Assembly: GCF_000143535.2 (NCBI RefSeq) | Contig: NC_037320.1 | Coordinates: 1,922,001 to 1,986,000 of the forward strand | Length of the DNA stretch: 64,000 nucleotides | From: Botrytis cinerea B05.10 | Taxonomy: Eukaryota; Ascomycota; Leotiomycetes; Helotiales; Sclerotiniaceae | Direction: 5' to 3' | Shown: one piece after another, positions 1-12,754 of the stretch | How the letters are laid out: the number at the start of each line of letters is the position of its first letter | Numbering within the stretch: position 1 is the stretch's first letter | Made by a program: the position numbers and the translations under genes | Notes under the pieces: generated by a model | Told to the model about the DNA's origin: nothing | The model's database searches: none | The model's input: the letters and a program-made list of their open reading frames with translations, nothing else

Positions 1-3000
1 ATTGTGAACAAGCATGAATCATTTGAAGTTGTTCTGTTCAGGATAATGACGCAGGGCCGAGGATTGATGAAACGCATGAAAATCTCAATGGGGTATTGCG
101 CGAATTCTTAACTGGCTTGACAAACTTCGAATCCTTGACACCAAAATCATCTGGTATCTTGACTGCTCGGAATCATTCCGTGCATGCTACATACCACAGT
201 CGTTTCCTTAAAGGCGTTTCTGTAGAAAAAGGCTTTAGATTAAAATTTACTTCATAACATTTTCCAAAAATCAAAAGAGATTGAAGGACAGTCAGTAATC
301 GATTGAGGGCTGGTAAAATTTGATGTTCAACCCCATTTAATGAGGTTGGAATGAAGAGGAAACTAATCGCCAAATTTCAATACATGCGACTATTGAATAA
401 GAAAGACTTGAGTTTGAAAATGCTGGGATATTCCGATGAGAAGTAGGGCATGGATTCTGCTTTCTCTAAAAACAAAGTCATGCCAAAAGCCTCTCTTGAT
501 ACTTTGAAAGAGGCAATGTAATCAACTGACGAGAGTTGGTAGTACTTCTTCCAACTCGCATGCAGCAATCCAATTTCTATAGAAATTGTCTTGGAAATGA
601 AGTCAAGATGCGCAATGAAACACACTTTCTAATTATAGTCGCACATGAAGTTTCCTAGACACCATGATTTGTTTTATCAGCTAAGGGCGTATTAATACAA
701 TGGTCATACTCACTGCTTGGATAATTCCTGGAGCCTTGCCATTCATACTGAATGACAGATCGACACAGCTTTAAACTTGCCTCAAGTGAATACTATGTCC
801 ATCTATTGGGAAATAAGACATGGCCACATCGCTGCGGTACTACTGTGTGTACCTTGATATCCACAGTTTAACCTCACACAACATATTACTTTTGAAAGTA
901 CCTCTGAAACCTACCCCACCCAACCCCGCACTCGACTCGATTATCTTCCGGAAGACCACATGGTCCTTCGGATAGATTTCCGTATTATAGCGCAGATCGT
1001 ACACAAGGGCGTAAAAAGAAGTTTTGGCTTTTAATCCTAGATTTGGGGTTCTACAATTTCTACACATCCTAGTACCGGCCTTGCTCTTGCACTATTGTTA
1101 GAGAGTCATTGTTGATATTAAGTTTATATCGTGCTGCACGAACGGATCTTCTGATCTTTCGTTTAATCTGCCACTGACTTACAATATATAATCTACGGCA
1201 CGCGTAAGCCACGACTTTCATTGGTGGGAACTATACTCTTGTGTCCTACATCAGTTTGCGTGTATAATATGAATACTATCGTTTGTAGAAATCAATTTGA
1301 AAGAATAAACAAAGTTAAGGTGTCAAGAGCTTCCATTAGATTCTTCAAGCAAGTGACGAGGATCCCAACTGAATAGAAGAAAAAGGTCATTTTAGAGTCA
1401 TATTTCACACCAAGAAGAATGATCAAAAGAATGCAAAGTATTTTATTCTTGTCTCTTCTTTTACCCCCACACAACTCAGAGTCATGAATATGACTTCAAT
1501 CGATTGCTGCCATTCTGTGTACAAATTAAGCGAGATATGCTAATAGACTCAAGCCGTGACAGCATGCAAAGAGACTGAAAATTTTTGAGTGTAAACCGGA
1601 GTGATTCATCCGGAGGGGGTGGCAATACCAAAATGTCTTTACCAAACTTTCTTTTGACTCAAATTTGTTTTATGACTAAAGTACACGAATGCTTTGGTGA
1701 ATCTACAACCTCACACGCAATGTGTATTACTGCATACGTTATCTAGAGCCTTACACAACTGAGAATACTAATCCAGCTTTTTTCTCTCTTTATCATTCTC
1801 TCTATCCTCTGCTCTTTCTTCTTTCCCACCTTTGCATCGCCAAGAAGAAGCTTCACGGTAAAAAACAGAGAAGCGCTTAATCCCCGCCTAATTCCTCTCC
1901 TCTATTATTAAAGATTTCAGGTTCGCATAATCACGTAACCATATGAGACTATAACTTCTTTCCCTTATCTCCCTCTTGACCTCATCTCTCATCCCACCCT
2001 ATCTCACACTTCATCATATATCCAATATCCGTCCATACCTATCAATGGTGTACATACATGTACCAAGTAACTAAAGACTAAGAGCTAAAGAGGGTATGAA
2101 TAAATTCTCTCTTCGTAACGCAGCTCTTCTCGCTTCATAGTTTACAACATTAATGACACTATTCGATTTCTAAAGTGCTTCGATGTCTCGTTCTGTATTG
2201 ATATTCATTGGCAAAAACCGTATATGTTACACTATACCCACTACAAAACATCTCAATTACAAAATGCTCTAATCGCAGTCTCAACCCCAACTCTAGATAT
2301 AACGAAAAACCTCAAAATCAACGTCATTCCCCTTCTATTCCGCCACAAAACTTTCTTTTCGTTTCTCTTTATTCCCATCTCCCTATTATCATCCTCATTC
2401 ACAAACTTCCTAAATCCCCTCTTCTCCATCTCACAACCTTATCTATCTATAAATTCCCTTTTTTTTTTTTACTTCACTCACTTCACTCACTTCACTCACT
2501 TCACTCATTCCCAATCCCCGTCCCCATCCCCATCCTCTGTATATCCATCCCATCCCCGTCCTCTATACACTCATCCCCCATCCATTCCCTCACAGCAATC
2601 AAAGCCCAAAGCCCAAAACCCAAATAAAAATAAAAATATATCACCCTTCCCCCCCTCAACAAATCATCCATCTACCTAATACCCAATATCAATCCCTCAT
2701 TTTTAATATTAAACCAACACCTAATCCCCAACCCTCAACCCTCAACACCCCACACCCAACCCCAAAATCCATACATCACACAATACTATACAATACCCCA
2801 AACATAAATACAAAAAACAACAAGATATTTATATTCATATTCACATATAACATCCCTATCTCCATCTCTATCTCTATATATACAAACCAAAAAAACATCC
2901 AATAAACATTCTCTTGATCCGGTCGATCAAAGTCACTAGTCACTAGTACACTAATTCGTAATTAATAATATAAAGTATCAAAAACACAACATATGGAGAA

Positions 3001-3307
3001 TATATATAAATGTACTTCACGGGTAGTGATTCCTATCTATCTATATATAATAATATCTTCTATACTATATATATCTGTGTCTGTATTTCTGTCTGCATGT
3101 CTGCATGTCTGTATGTCTGTAAGTTTTCGAATCCAAATATATATCACCTAAACCTAATATTCACAACGCCATCCATCCATCCATCAACCCCGTATAAACA
3201 AACAATTCACTATCCAATAAAACACCACCCAATCCGATCCAATCCTTTCCTCCATAACCCCAAAATGCAAGGTCCCGAAATACAAATCCCCAAAACGAAA
3301 TACAACT
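1..3307. other. Gene-free left flank with low-complexity DNA
   Basis: No gene can be supported here. On the minus strand two adjacent frames (173-373 and 377-625) have protein-like composition, but they are not joined by a convincing intron and I do not recognise them; they may be a decayed coding remnant or the 3' part of a gene outside the window. From about 1770 to 2000 the plus strand is pyrimidine-rich. From about 2340 to 2940 most 60-base lines have 0 to 3 G on the plus strand. The frames open there are rich in Ser, Pro, His and Leu because of composition, not selection. Confidence 0.5.
2459..2509. repeat. T12 run followed by (ACTTCACTC)n minisatellite
   Basis: A run of 12 T is followed directly by about four copies of a 9-base unit reading acttcactc. 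It lies inside the G-poor stretch downstream of BTB gene A. Confidence 0.85.
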
Positions 3308-4837
3308 CTAAACCAATCCCATTGAAACCTTAAACCCTCCTATATCCAATCCCCCCAAACTTTCCTCCACCGGCTCCAATAGATCCATCAATCCATCCCC
3401 AAAGGCATGAATATCCAATTCCTCTTTCTCTTTCTTTCCTCCTCCCCCTCCGCCTCCGCCTCCACACATCCTAACCACTTGACACGCATTCGTGATTTCA
3501 AAATTCTGAAAACTATCATAAATACTAATGAAAGAATGCCCTGTATAGGGAGCTGCTGGTAATGGATAAAGATTATGATAAATCGCTTCTTTAATCAACA
3601 TTCCCAAAACCATCGCATCGCATTGTTTATTATGTTGAGGAATTTGCTCGGCGGATAAATGGGAAGGACGACCACGACATACGAGAGTAGAGGTTTGATA
3701 ATTTTCGATCGTGTCTCGGAGTGCTGAGATGGCTTCATCAAGGGCTCGAATTCGATCTTGTTCGATATTTTCTAGAAATCAATTAGCATTACAATCTTCA
3801 ACTCATCATTGGGGTAACAAACCAATAACAGAACCAGGCACAGGAATATCCCAATTCGAATCCCGAATCATCTCTGCCAAACTCGTCGTACTCTCCTGTT
3901 GAAAAATTCTCGTCATAGACGTAAAATCCCTCGCCTTTTCAAAAACCCACGAAATACAAAGCCACTGCAAACATACTTCAATGCCATCTTCTGCCATACT
4001 CGATGGAAATTTCTTTTTCGCCTGGGAAATCCACATATCGGAATATATCTGCACCGCTTCATGTAAACGATATTTATCCACCAAAATCGCCAGATGCGTA
4101 AGCAAACTAAGTTTAACTTTTCGAGGCACATCTTTATGATGACAATGAACGATATCAACCAAGATACGCATGGCATCTGGATCGTCATCGGGGAGGGGAA
4201 CTTCGACTTTCCCATGCGCTTTCGTCGAATATCCCTCTTTGAAACTACTCCATTGAAGCATTGCTTTGAAAACGGGAGAAACGAGAACCATATGTTTTGA
4301 CGAGACCAACATATGGATTTCCTTCAATTCCTGTTTATTCTTCTCCTTTTCCCTTTCCACCACCTCACTCACATTTACATTCCCATCCGCATCTTCCTCG
4401 ACCGTCTCCAAAATGGCCACTTCCCCATCCCCCACAATCTCCTCCCCAATACCCGAATCATCCACCGGCGTCGCCATCATTTCCAACCCTCCAATCTTCT
4501 TGCTCACACTATTCTCCCTCTTCCTCTCATTCAAAATCAACAACAAATCTCCATCCGGATCAATCGTCACCCGTTCCGCCATCTTCCTCCTCATCATCGC
4601 TTTCGCACACGATCGATGTTCTAAGCGCAACTGATTCTCATCCTCTTCTCTCTCCTCGGCATCTTCCCCCTCAATACTATCATACGTGTCGATGATTTCT
4701 TCTTCGTGCGAAGGCTCGTGGATATACTTCATGCGTTTATTTCGATGGCCTTGCGATGCGGACTTGGAAGATTGGCCTTCGGGGAATTGTTGCGGGAAGA
4801 GCGCACGTAGAAATCTAGGATGGAAGGGGTTGGTCAT
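3308..4837 (-). CDS. BTB/POZ-domain protein A (two exons)
   Basis: Model: complement(join(3308..3771, 3823..4837)), 492 residues, ATG at 4837. The 51-nt intron (gtttgt...ctag) is in phase 1, and its removal joins the two frames without a stop. The N-terminal third is acidic and low-complexity; it contains the motif IDPDGDLLLILN. A degenerate BTB fold follows at about residues 170-275, with MLVSSKHMVLVSPVFKAML and a VPLPDDDPDAM segment. The second exon carries the motif CDAMVLGMLIKEAI and a run of nine Gly near the C terminus. Fungal BTB proteins of this type usually have no assigned role; some BTB proteins are Cullin-3 adaptors, but nothing here shows that. The gene at 27511-28761 is a paralogue with the same domain order and the same intron position and phase. 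Whether the protein is nuclear or cytoplasmic cannot be read from the sequence. Confidence 0.85.
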
Positions 4838-5388
4838 TGAGTCTTAACTCTCGAGGCAGGGCAGTATTAGATAATAAAAATGGATGAATGAAATGGCAAT
4901 CTACCTTTCGCTATGCATTTGCGTGTGTGAATTGACAATGGTGAAGGATCGCATTGTGTGTTTTATTTGTTTACTTTGGAGGTAAAGATTGGCGACACTA
5001 TCGGATTCTGGTGGTGTTGCGTCGTTGTGTCGTTGCGTAGTGAAAGAAAAGTTTACTAGGGAGAGCCTTGCAAGTGGGGTTTGGGGGATTGTTCTGATTG
5101 CCTGAGGTTGTTGCTCGAGGCTATTGCTCTCAAACTTTGGAGAATTTCTCTCTTTTGCAGATGAGGAGTTGGGAGTGAGGTGTAGAAACTACAAAATAAA
5201 AGCGATGAATGAAAATTTATATAGTTAACTTATCAAAAAGTTATTTATGGCCATTTGGTGTCGTGTCACCACTCCTCAAGCGATTGCGTTCAAAAGACGA
5301 AGAAGCTAACTCAGTATGTATGGCATGTCCACAAAAACCGGGACCAACATCAGCAAATCTTTTTTTATATCTAGATCTATATATCTAT

Positions 5389-5397
5389 CTATTTCTG

Positions 5398-5428
<31 letters not shown>
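5389..5428. repeat. (CTAT)n microsatellite
   Basis: About nine copies of the tetranucleotide ctat in a row, with a few related CTAT-like units on each side. Confidence 0.85.
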
Positions 5429-6056
5429 ACATCTAACTATATCTATCTCAATATCCATCTCAATCTCACACCTCTCCAACAAAACAACCTACTCCACCAC
5501 CTATTCTCCCAAATCCCAACTTTCTCGGTAAAACATCCGCTTCCGAATATCTATCCATCCCAACTCTCAAGAAAGCTATCGTATCATATCGACATATCAC
5601 AACATTTTCCAATGAATTTCGAAGATGGAATAGAGAACTATGATCTTTTCAATTCCGATGATTTAAGCCATCTATCCATCCGTCCATCCATCCATCCGTC
5701 CATCAAGACCTACCTACCCACCCACCTACCCACCCACGGACAACTTCATAAATTGGCCGGGCAACCAAACCCCAAACTCCCCCACCCAAGACGATAAAGA
5801 TAGAGAGATAGAGAGATAGAAAGATAACATGATAAAATGATCAAGCAAAAACTATCTACTCATCCATCTATCCATTCATCTATCCATCCATCAATTCCAC
5901 TTCCCCTCCACCACACCACACCACACCACATCACGCACTCCCCCAAGCACCACTCAATCCAAAAATCCAAAAATCCAAATCCAATCTAGAAATCTCAAGC
6001 TCCTAGATATATGTAGATATAGTTAGTTATTCACACATACAATTCAATATTAGATC

Positions 6057-6108
6057 TCCATCACATCACATCACATCACATCACATCACATCACATCCCA
6101 TCACATCT
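6057..6108. repeat. (ATCAC)n pentanucleotide repeat
   Basis: About ten copies of a five-base unit (atcac), the last ones degenerate. It lies in the 3' flank of the permease-like transporter. Confidence 0.85.
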
Positions 6109-6718
6109 CATCCTATCCCATTGTATTAAACGTCTCTATACTACAAAAAATCAAGCTGATTAACTATACACACACACATATATACACCTCCTCCCATCCC
6201 CTCCATCCCGTCCATCTCAAAAATCCCAAGCCAAAAGAGAAAGGATCCAAAAACCTACACCCACACCGCCACCCACAACTTTCAACACCAACAACTTTCA
6301 ACAATCATCCCATACAAATTGATAGAATTGACAACTCGTCCCCAGATTTTAGACTTAGACTTAGATTTCGATTTCGATTTTGATTGATTACTCATTTGGA
6401 TTTGGATTTGCGTTTGTTGCGGCAAGCTGACTGGCTAACAACATAATCCAATGATGCCATTCCCTTCCGCCGAGAAAGCCAAGCGGGCCAAGATAATTAG
6501 CTGGAAGCTTATTTCTTCTTCACGTATTTTGATTTGGGATTATGATGTTTGGGTGTTTAGATATTTAGATATTTAGATAGAGCATCCTAATTTAATTAGG
6601 TCAGATCGAATTAAATCAAATCTGTTTCTATCACCAGATCGCCTTCGTTACATTTCATCTCCCACCCGCCCTCATCTCTATCCACCCAAGGTTCCCAGCT
6701 CCCTCCTCCAACATCACA

Positions 6719-8595
6719 TCACAACACATATCTAAACCTAGGACCATCATTCTCATCTCCTCCCTCCGCACCCATGTATGGTTTCTCGCCCATCTTATCC
6801 TCGGTCTCTTCCTCGCCCACTACGTTACCCTTCGCATCTCTCCTTCCTACTACCCCATACTTCGCATCCAATCTTCCATTCTCCCAATTCAACAAGATTC
6901 TTAACGCCAGCGCCAGAAATCCATTGAAAAGCATAAATGCAGTGCACACCCACATGCCCTTGCGGTAATATGGGCCATCCTCCGAGGGATACATTCTCGT
7001 TCCAAGAAGTGGACCACATTGACCGACCATATTGAGGAGTGCGATTCCCGTACCACGTTTGGTGTCTGAACCTTGATTATTCAGAACCCAGGGGAGAATA
7101 TTAGCGATGGCGGGGAAGATTCCTGCGGCGGCGAGGAAAACACCAGTGTAGCGGGGTCCGGTTGCGGAAGTGGTAGCCTGAACATGTTAGTTTGAATTCT
7201 CTTGGATGAATTGTTTGAGATTTGATATTTACCAGTAAGATATATCCAATGGCACCAAGAACCGAGAGGAACATAATTACCAGGCCACGTTGTTGAGTAC
7301 GATCAGCAATGTAGGTTGAGAGGATGACGACGAGGAACGCGAGGAAATATGGGGGAGCGGATAAACCTTGGGCGTGGATGGATGAAAAGCCCATCTCGTT
7401 AAGAATTGTGGGGAGGAATACGGGGAGGGAGCTAAATGAAACATTGCATGAGAAATACATCAAGGCTGTGAGCCAATTCTATTCGTATCTTTATTAGAGT
7501 TTGGCGCCTCAGACATACACGTAAGATGAAACGTACCTTGGGATCCGCAAGAGCTGCAGCGATATCAGCCCATTTGACACCTCCAACACGATGTTCTTCC
7601 TCTGCGCCTACTTGTCTTACGCCTCGTGCTTTAGCGACCGCTCTTTCTTCCTCGTTCAAGAAGCGTGCTTTCTCCGGACTATCGGGGAGAACAAAAAATG
7701 TCATGATCCCGGCAGCTACACATGGTAAACCTTCAACCAAGAATAGAAGACGCCAACTTGCAATCGCAGCATGTCCACTAGTAATTCCATATGCCAATGC
7801 ACCTGCAAAGCATGTTGCCAAGGGTGCAGCACTGAGGAAAATTCCGATTCGTATACCAATTTCGTGACGGAGGTAAAAGAAAGAAAGAAGGTAAGGGATA
7901 CCAGGACCATAACCGGCTTCGAAGAATCCGAGGAAGAATCTTGCTGCCATCATACCAGACCATGATTGGGTAGCTGATTGAAGAGTGGCGACGGTGCCTA
8001 TGATGTTGGTCGTTAGTAATTGTATTTTTTCATTAAAAAGACCCTTGGAATATGATGCACAATCCTTAGTGAATTTGAAGCAATGATCGTCCAAACTAGA
8101 AGTATCGCAAGGATGATAAGATTGAAAGATAAAACAGAGAACTTACCCCATCCAATCACACAGAAACAAGCCCATACATGTGGAGGAAGAACCTTCCACA
8201 TCAAAGCAAACCATTCAAATACAATGTATGCGATATAGAAGATTGTCAATAGCCATTCGTACTCGCTGCTAGAAATCCCGAGGTCTTTCGTCATGCCGGC
8301 AGTTTTCGCATTGCTGATTGACTGTCAGAAACTTGACACATTTATTTGTGACAGGCACATACCCTATATTTGATCGATCAAGATATGATAGCAGATCTAT
8401 GCAAATTAGTAACCTGGTGACTAAACTCTTTAGATGTAACTTACACAATAGCACCACCAGTGGAACAAGATGTTTATCCAACTTTCGCACGAGTCTCTTC
8501 TCTATCACAGGATCGATGTGATAGCCATTCTGGGCTGAAGGTGGTTCTCGAACAGCTTCGAGTTGAGCGGTCTCCGGTTTTTCGGAAGTATTCAT
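6719..8595 (-). CDS. MFS transporter, allantoate/nicotinate permease (Dal5/Tna1) family
   Basis: Model: complement(join(6719..7177, 7233..7478, 7537..7997, 8147..8313, 8363..8396, 8445..8595)), six exons, 505 residues. The ATG at 8595 is the first in frame; the upstream frame opens only with a non-ATG codon. Exon phases all match, including a 34-nt micro-exon. That exon completes the family hallmark near residue 50-70, YLLSYLDRSNIGNAKTAGM. Twelve membrane segments are expected; clear ones include GMMAARFFLGFFEAGYGPG and the segments around LLFLVEGLPCVAAGIMTFFVLPDSP. The PDSPEKARFLNEEER motif in the central loop is typical of anion:cation symporters of this group, which carry small organic anions such as allantoate, nicotinate, biotin precursors or pantothenate across the plasma membrane. 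The substrate cannot be told from the sequence. The C-terminal tail is acidic and glycine-rich. Confidence 0.9.
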
Positions 8596-11500
8596 CTTGA
8601 TGTGTTGTCGAACCAAAAGAAGCTGAATTTCCTGCGATACAAAATAAAGGCAGTGTTCGGAGGGGTTGTGGGATTCGTCTTCTGTTGTGCTATTGATCTT
8701 CTCGATTCGACCGCGTCAATCAACGGACAGCGATTGGCTCAGCGCGGCATAAATTCACTCGCAATTGAAAGTGTTACAAAGTACACACACACTGTGAATG
8801 AGAAGGAGGAAAACTGCGAGAACATGCCCATTTTATTCCTGAGTGCGGAAAAAGAAAGGCCAGCTTACAACGTCACATCCGCACCCATTGGGAAGGAAAA
8901 ATGTAGAAAAAGGTAGGTAGTACCCCATCCTTTCCATGTTGAGCTATCAACGTGAGGATCTTGATAGGGTGGATGTGCATTCGTGGAGACCCCGCGATTT
9001 TTTTTGGTGGCGGCAAAATCCGTTCCTGTTAGAAGACGAAGGCTTATCCGGTGCGTGTTGGGTAATTATCCGTCATCCTCATTCGACGGTGAAGGATAGA
9101 GTTTCGACAAATGACCAAGCTTTCGGACAGCGATGCAAGCTTTCCATCGGATGGGAAGTCTTGAAACTACTCCGCAGATCTGAAATACCAATGTTGGATT
9201 TCATCGAGATGAGCCAATGAATCAAATGCCGTATTACATACGCTAGCCATGACCGTTGCAAAAATGCTAAGATTGCGCGGCTGGGACATGCTCATGATGG
9301 TGATGGGAAGGAGTCTGTGGTGTTTGGCAGGTATGTGCTGATTATAGACACACGTGTGCGTTTGTGTGTGCATGTACACAAGCACGTCAATCTGTGTTCG
9401 TCGTCTAATGATCTGATAGTGTAATGTTGATGGGACATGCATCAGACTGGTGCCATTGGGTGCATCGTATTGTTGTTGTATGTCTGTTGGTTTGTGGACC
9501 CTCCCCCAGCACCGGAAAAGTATATCCTCTGTGAATCGGCTCCGAATGGCTCGGTACGAGGGAGGCAGATGAGTGTAGTGCGAAGTGCAGATAAAGCAAC
9601 GGCCCACAGAAACACATTACGAAGAGTACTCCTCGAAGCTTCAAAGCTAGAAGCTTTCTTCCTTCTTTCGTCTTACCTGCTGTCTGTTCCACGTCCGTTT
9701 TCCGTCTACTGTCAAGCAAGCTCCACTTTATCTCGTGCCGGACTCTGAACTCTTCCGTGGTGGAATTTCGGAAGGTATAGCGATGATTGCAGTCAAAGCA
9801 GCGTAATCAAAAGAATTTGAAAGTACGTCGTCTCATCGTGCAAACGGACGGAGCACCTGTGCCCCGAAGCGAAATACTCTGTATAGCTTAGCAGAGCGAA
9901 AGGAAATTCTACGTGGAGCCTTGCGGAGTTCCAATGACGGACATTAGAGTTCATGAAGAAGGCCGACCGGATCGATCTGTACCTGTCGCCGGGTTCTTGA
10001 TCACTTGGCGGATCAAACTTCTAAAATGATGGAGGGGGATGTTCAGAGGTTGGAGAAAGACTACAAGCTCTTTACTGCCTATCATCCAGAATTCCCACAC
10101 ACATCACAAAGTATTCTCCTCTTGGCAGCCAGCGAGCCCAAATTAATGAAGATATACTAAATCCACTTGCGATTTCGAAACGAGCGGCATGATTCGCAGG
10201 ATAGAAGCATCCAAGCTAAACAGGTAAGAATCGCCATTTAACCATGGCAAAAAGCAAGCAAAGCCGACACGCGTCCATGGTACTAATCACGGTACCAACT
10301 CTCGGGACCGGCTCCGCAATTTAAAAATTCCCTCAATGTAACGTTGTCGACCCGATTGATCCGTGATTTGCTCTATGCTCTATGCTCTATGCTCCATGCT
10401 CTGTGTTCCAAGGAGATTTATCATCTACCTCGTTTACCTCGTTTCCCTCGTTTACTTGGCCATGCTAGCATCCTCCCAAGCTCTCCATGAGGTGGGATCA
10501 TTATTCCATGGGACTAAATGACGTGCTAAAACTCAGGAACCAACAACGGCAGCGGCACAGTCAAACAGGTTAAAGAAAGTGCGATATACATGCTAAAGGT
10601 CTGGAGTGGATCCCAGGTAATGAGATGAATGAGACGAATGAAATGAATGAAACATAAAGACATTCTCGAAGCTGTCGTGGCTGTCAAGCTGTCAGGTCAT
10701 ATCGCCAATTCAATATCAATACGTAAGAGTATAGGAAAAGTACATGCGGCCTATCCTCTTTGCAGCGTTCAAGAAGAGGTTATCGAATACGGCATCTTCA
10801 CCTGCATTACTCCTGCGTCAATGTTTTGGGATGATCAACGCAGGTGCGAAAAGAACTTTGGCCGGTTGTCTTTTCTAGAAGGAAATGGGTAAATGTCCTG
10901 CCAAATTGAATGGACACACATGCTATTTTTAACTCTTGTCACTCTCGTTGCTCTTGTCATTCTTGTCACTCTCCGACTCTTGGACGCTCACACCCTCACC
11001 CTCACCCTCACTCTCGCTACGAATGCAAAGTACAACATGACCCTTCAACATGACTTTTCCGAATCTGTACTCCTGGTTTATTAGTCATTGCAGCAAAAGT
11101 CTCAGCCACAACTTTTTGGGGTAAAACTTTATGATTTGGATCATCCCCTTCTTTTCTCTTTCCTTTCGCTTTTGGTTTGGAGTTGAGGTATTGTCTTGTG
11201 TCAATCGAAAGGGTTGGTTTGTCAGTACCACAAGGGCAGAGAGAGACATATCCATCTGTCCATCTGTCCATCTGTCCATCCACACATCCACGCATCCATA
11301 GATCGTGCCCACTAACCATAATAATAACCTTCTCCTTCCTCTTCACATAGTCCGGTACCTGTTTTCGGCCGACCAAGCTGCAGATGTGTATTCCGCCCGA
11401 GTGAAATTTCGCAACCTGGAAACCTGATTAAACATCCTTGGGTGGTCTTGGGCCTCTTCTGGGCTTCTCCTTGGCCGATGGCCCACCATTCATTATTGTC

Positions 11501-11751
11501 GTAGGATTTCAGAGCTTCTGCACATGTTTTGCCAATGAGAATTATGAGACGAGCAGAATTTAATCTATGTTCCACTGCATCTAGTACCAATCCATCCAGA
11601 TGGTGCAAGAGTGGTTTCAATTGAGAAATTTAATGTTTTACTATGTGATTCACTTTGATTCTACGTAGATGAGTATAGTCTGTTCATATACGAGGATGTA
11701 AAACAATGGGTATGAAGGCAGGTAGGTGGGATGGTGTGCGAGGGAAGCCAA

Positions 11752-11779
11752 GGGGAAGGGGAAGGGGAAGGGGAAGGGG
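11752..11779 (+). repeat. GGGGAA repeat, G-quadruplex candidate
   Basis: Five runs of four G separated by AA on the plus strand. It meets the usual G-quadruplex pattern with room to spare. Related purine repeats (aggaatgag units) follow until about 11855. Confidence 0.85.
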
Positions 11780-12708
11780 TGGAGTCAGGTGAAGCGGAGA
11801 GGAGGCTCGGAACGAAGGGGAGGAGGAATGAGAGGAATGAGAGGAATGAGAGAACAGAATCGAAGAATCACTTTGCACCCACCGAGCACCTGCCACCAGG
11901 TGTACTCTGCAACTGCGCAGTCTGTGGTTGATTAATAAGATCACAGACGGAGAGATGCATGAATCCACGTGACATGGAAGATGAGTGGCGGGTAGATGCC
12001 TGAGGCATGCACCACCGCCGCCCAGGGTACGTTTGCTATTCGGCAGTGCAAGCTTGGTCGATCCCTTGGCAATAGCATCACCTTGCATGTTAAAAATACC
12101 ACCCTATCATTCTCGATGGCCACCGAGCACGTGCCGGAGCATCAAATGATTCTTGGGCCTGCTTGGTCCCCGGCTACCTATCAAAGAGCATCCCAAAAAT
12201 TCAATCTTTGCTTGCAGATGACAGGACGGCAAAGGTTACTTCGGCCCAAACAGCATCAGCTGCAGATTGATTACAGTTTCTTCACTCTTTCTTCACGGTT
12301 TCTGCGCTACTGCTCAGAACCTGGTCGTCCTGCGTAAGTGCATTGTGTTCATGATATAACCTAATCGTTTCCTTCTTCACTATCAACCGCAGCCGCATCT
12401 TCGGTATTCACGGAGCAGGTACATCAACCAAGACTCTGACCTGACCTGATCTGACCTGGCCTGAAATTGAAACAACCAATCTGTTATTTGTTGGTCCTTT
12501 TCCTCTCCCTCCCGAGGGCGTCCGTCTGCTATTTGTACCCGCCGACATTCCGTTTGGTGTTTTGCCGCCGTGCTGTTCTATTTCTATCTCGATTTCGATT
12601 TCGATTTATATAAATGAGAAACCAACAACGGGAGGACAGCACGCCCAAACAATACTCATATGATATTAAAACCCTCATCGCACATTTCTGGCGCTTCTGA
12701 ACGTACCT

Positions 12709-12754
12709 ACCTCTACCTACCTACCTACCTACCTACCTACCTACCTACCTACCC
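12709..12754. repeat. (CTAC)n microsatellite
   Basis: About eleven ctac units, slightly broken at the left end. It lies about 520 bases before the start codon of the gene at 13274, probably in its promoter or leader. Confidence 0.85.

Larger units (their letters stand above)
4838..6718. other. Intergenic region: promoter of BTB gene A and simple repeats
   Basis: No gene is supported. The part next to 4837 should hold the promoter and leader of BTB gene A, read on the minus strand. The rest is the 3' flank of the transporter at 6719 and is dominated by simple repeats: CTAT units near 5390-5430, CATC units near 5675-5705, and ATCAC units near 6057-6108. On the plus strand much of 5395-6120 is very poor in G. 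The reading frames open here are low-complexity artefacts. Confidence 0.6.

Noticed and set aside
2208..2679. Two overlapping plus-strand frames of 139 and 151 residues
   Set aside because: They consist of Ser, Pro, His, Leu and Ile repeats forced by the G-poor repeat DNA; no ATG context, domain or splice support.
4094..4695. Plus-strand frames opposite BTB gene A
   Set aside because: They are antisense shadows of a well-supported minus-strand coding exon with a recognisable domain.
2459..6108. CRISPR-like spaced repeats
   Set aside because: The repeats are simple eukaryotic microsatellites without spacers; CRISPR arrays are not expected in this genome.
8563..8916. Plus-strand frame of 117 residues overlapping the transporter start
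   Set aside because: It overlaps exon 1 of the permease in antisense and has no known motif.
11017..11620. Possible small minus-strand gene (frame with VLDAVEHRLNSARLIILIGK... and a Lys-rich second part)
   Set aside because: A GT-AG intron with phase 1 could join the parts, but there is no in-frame ATG, a stop lies just upstream, and the intron is made of simple repeats. Not enough support.
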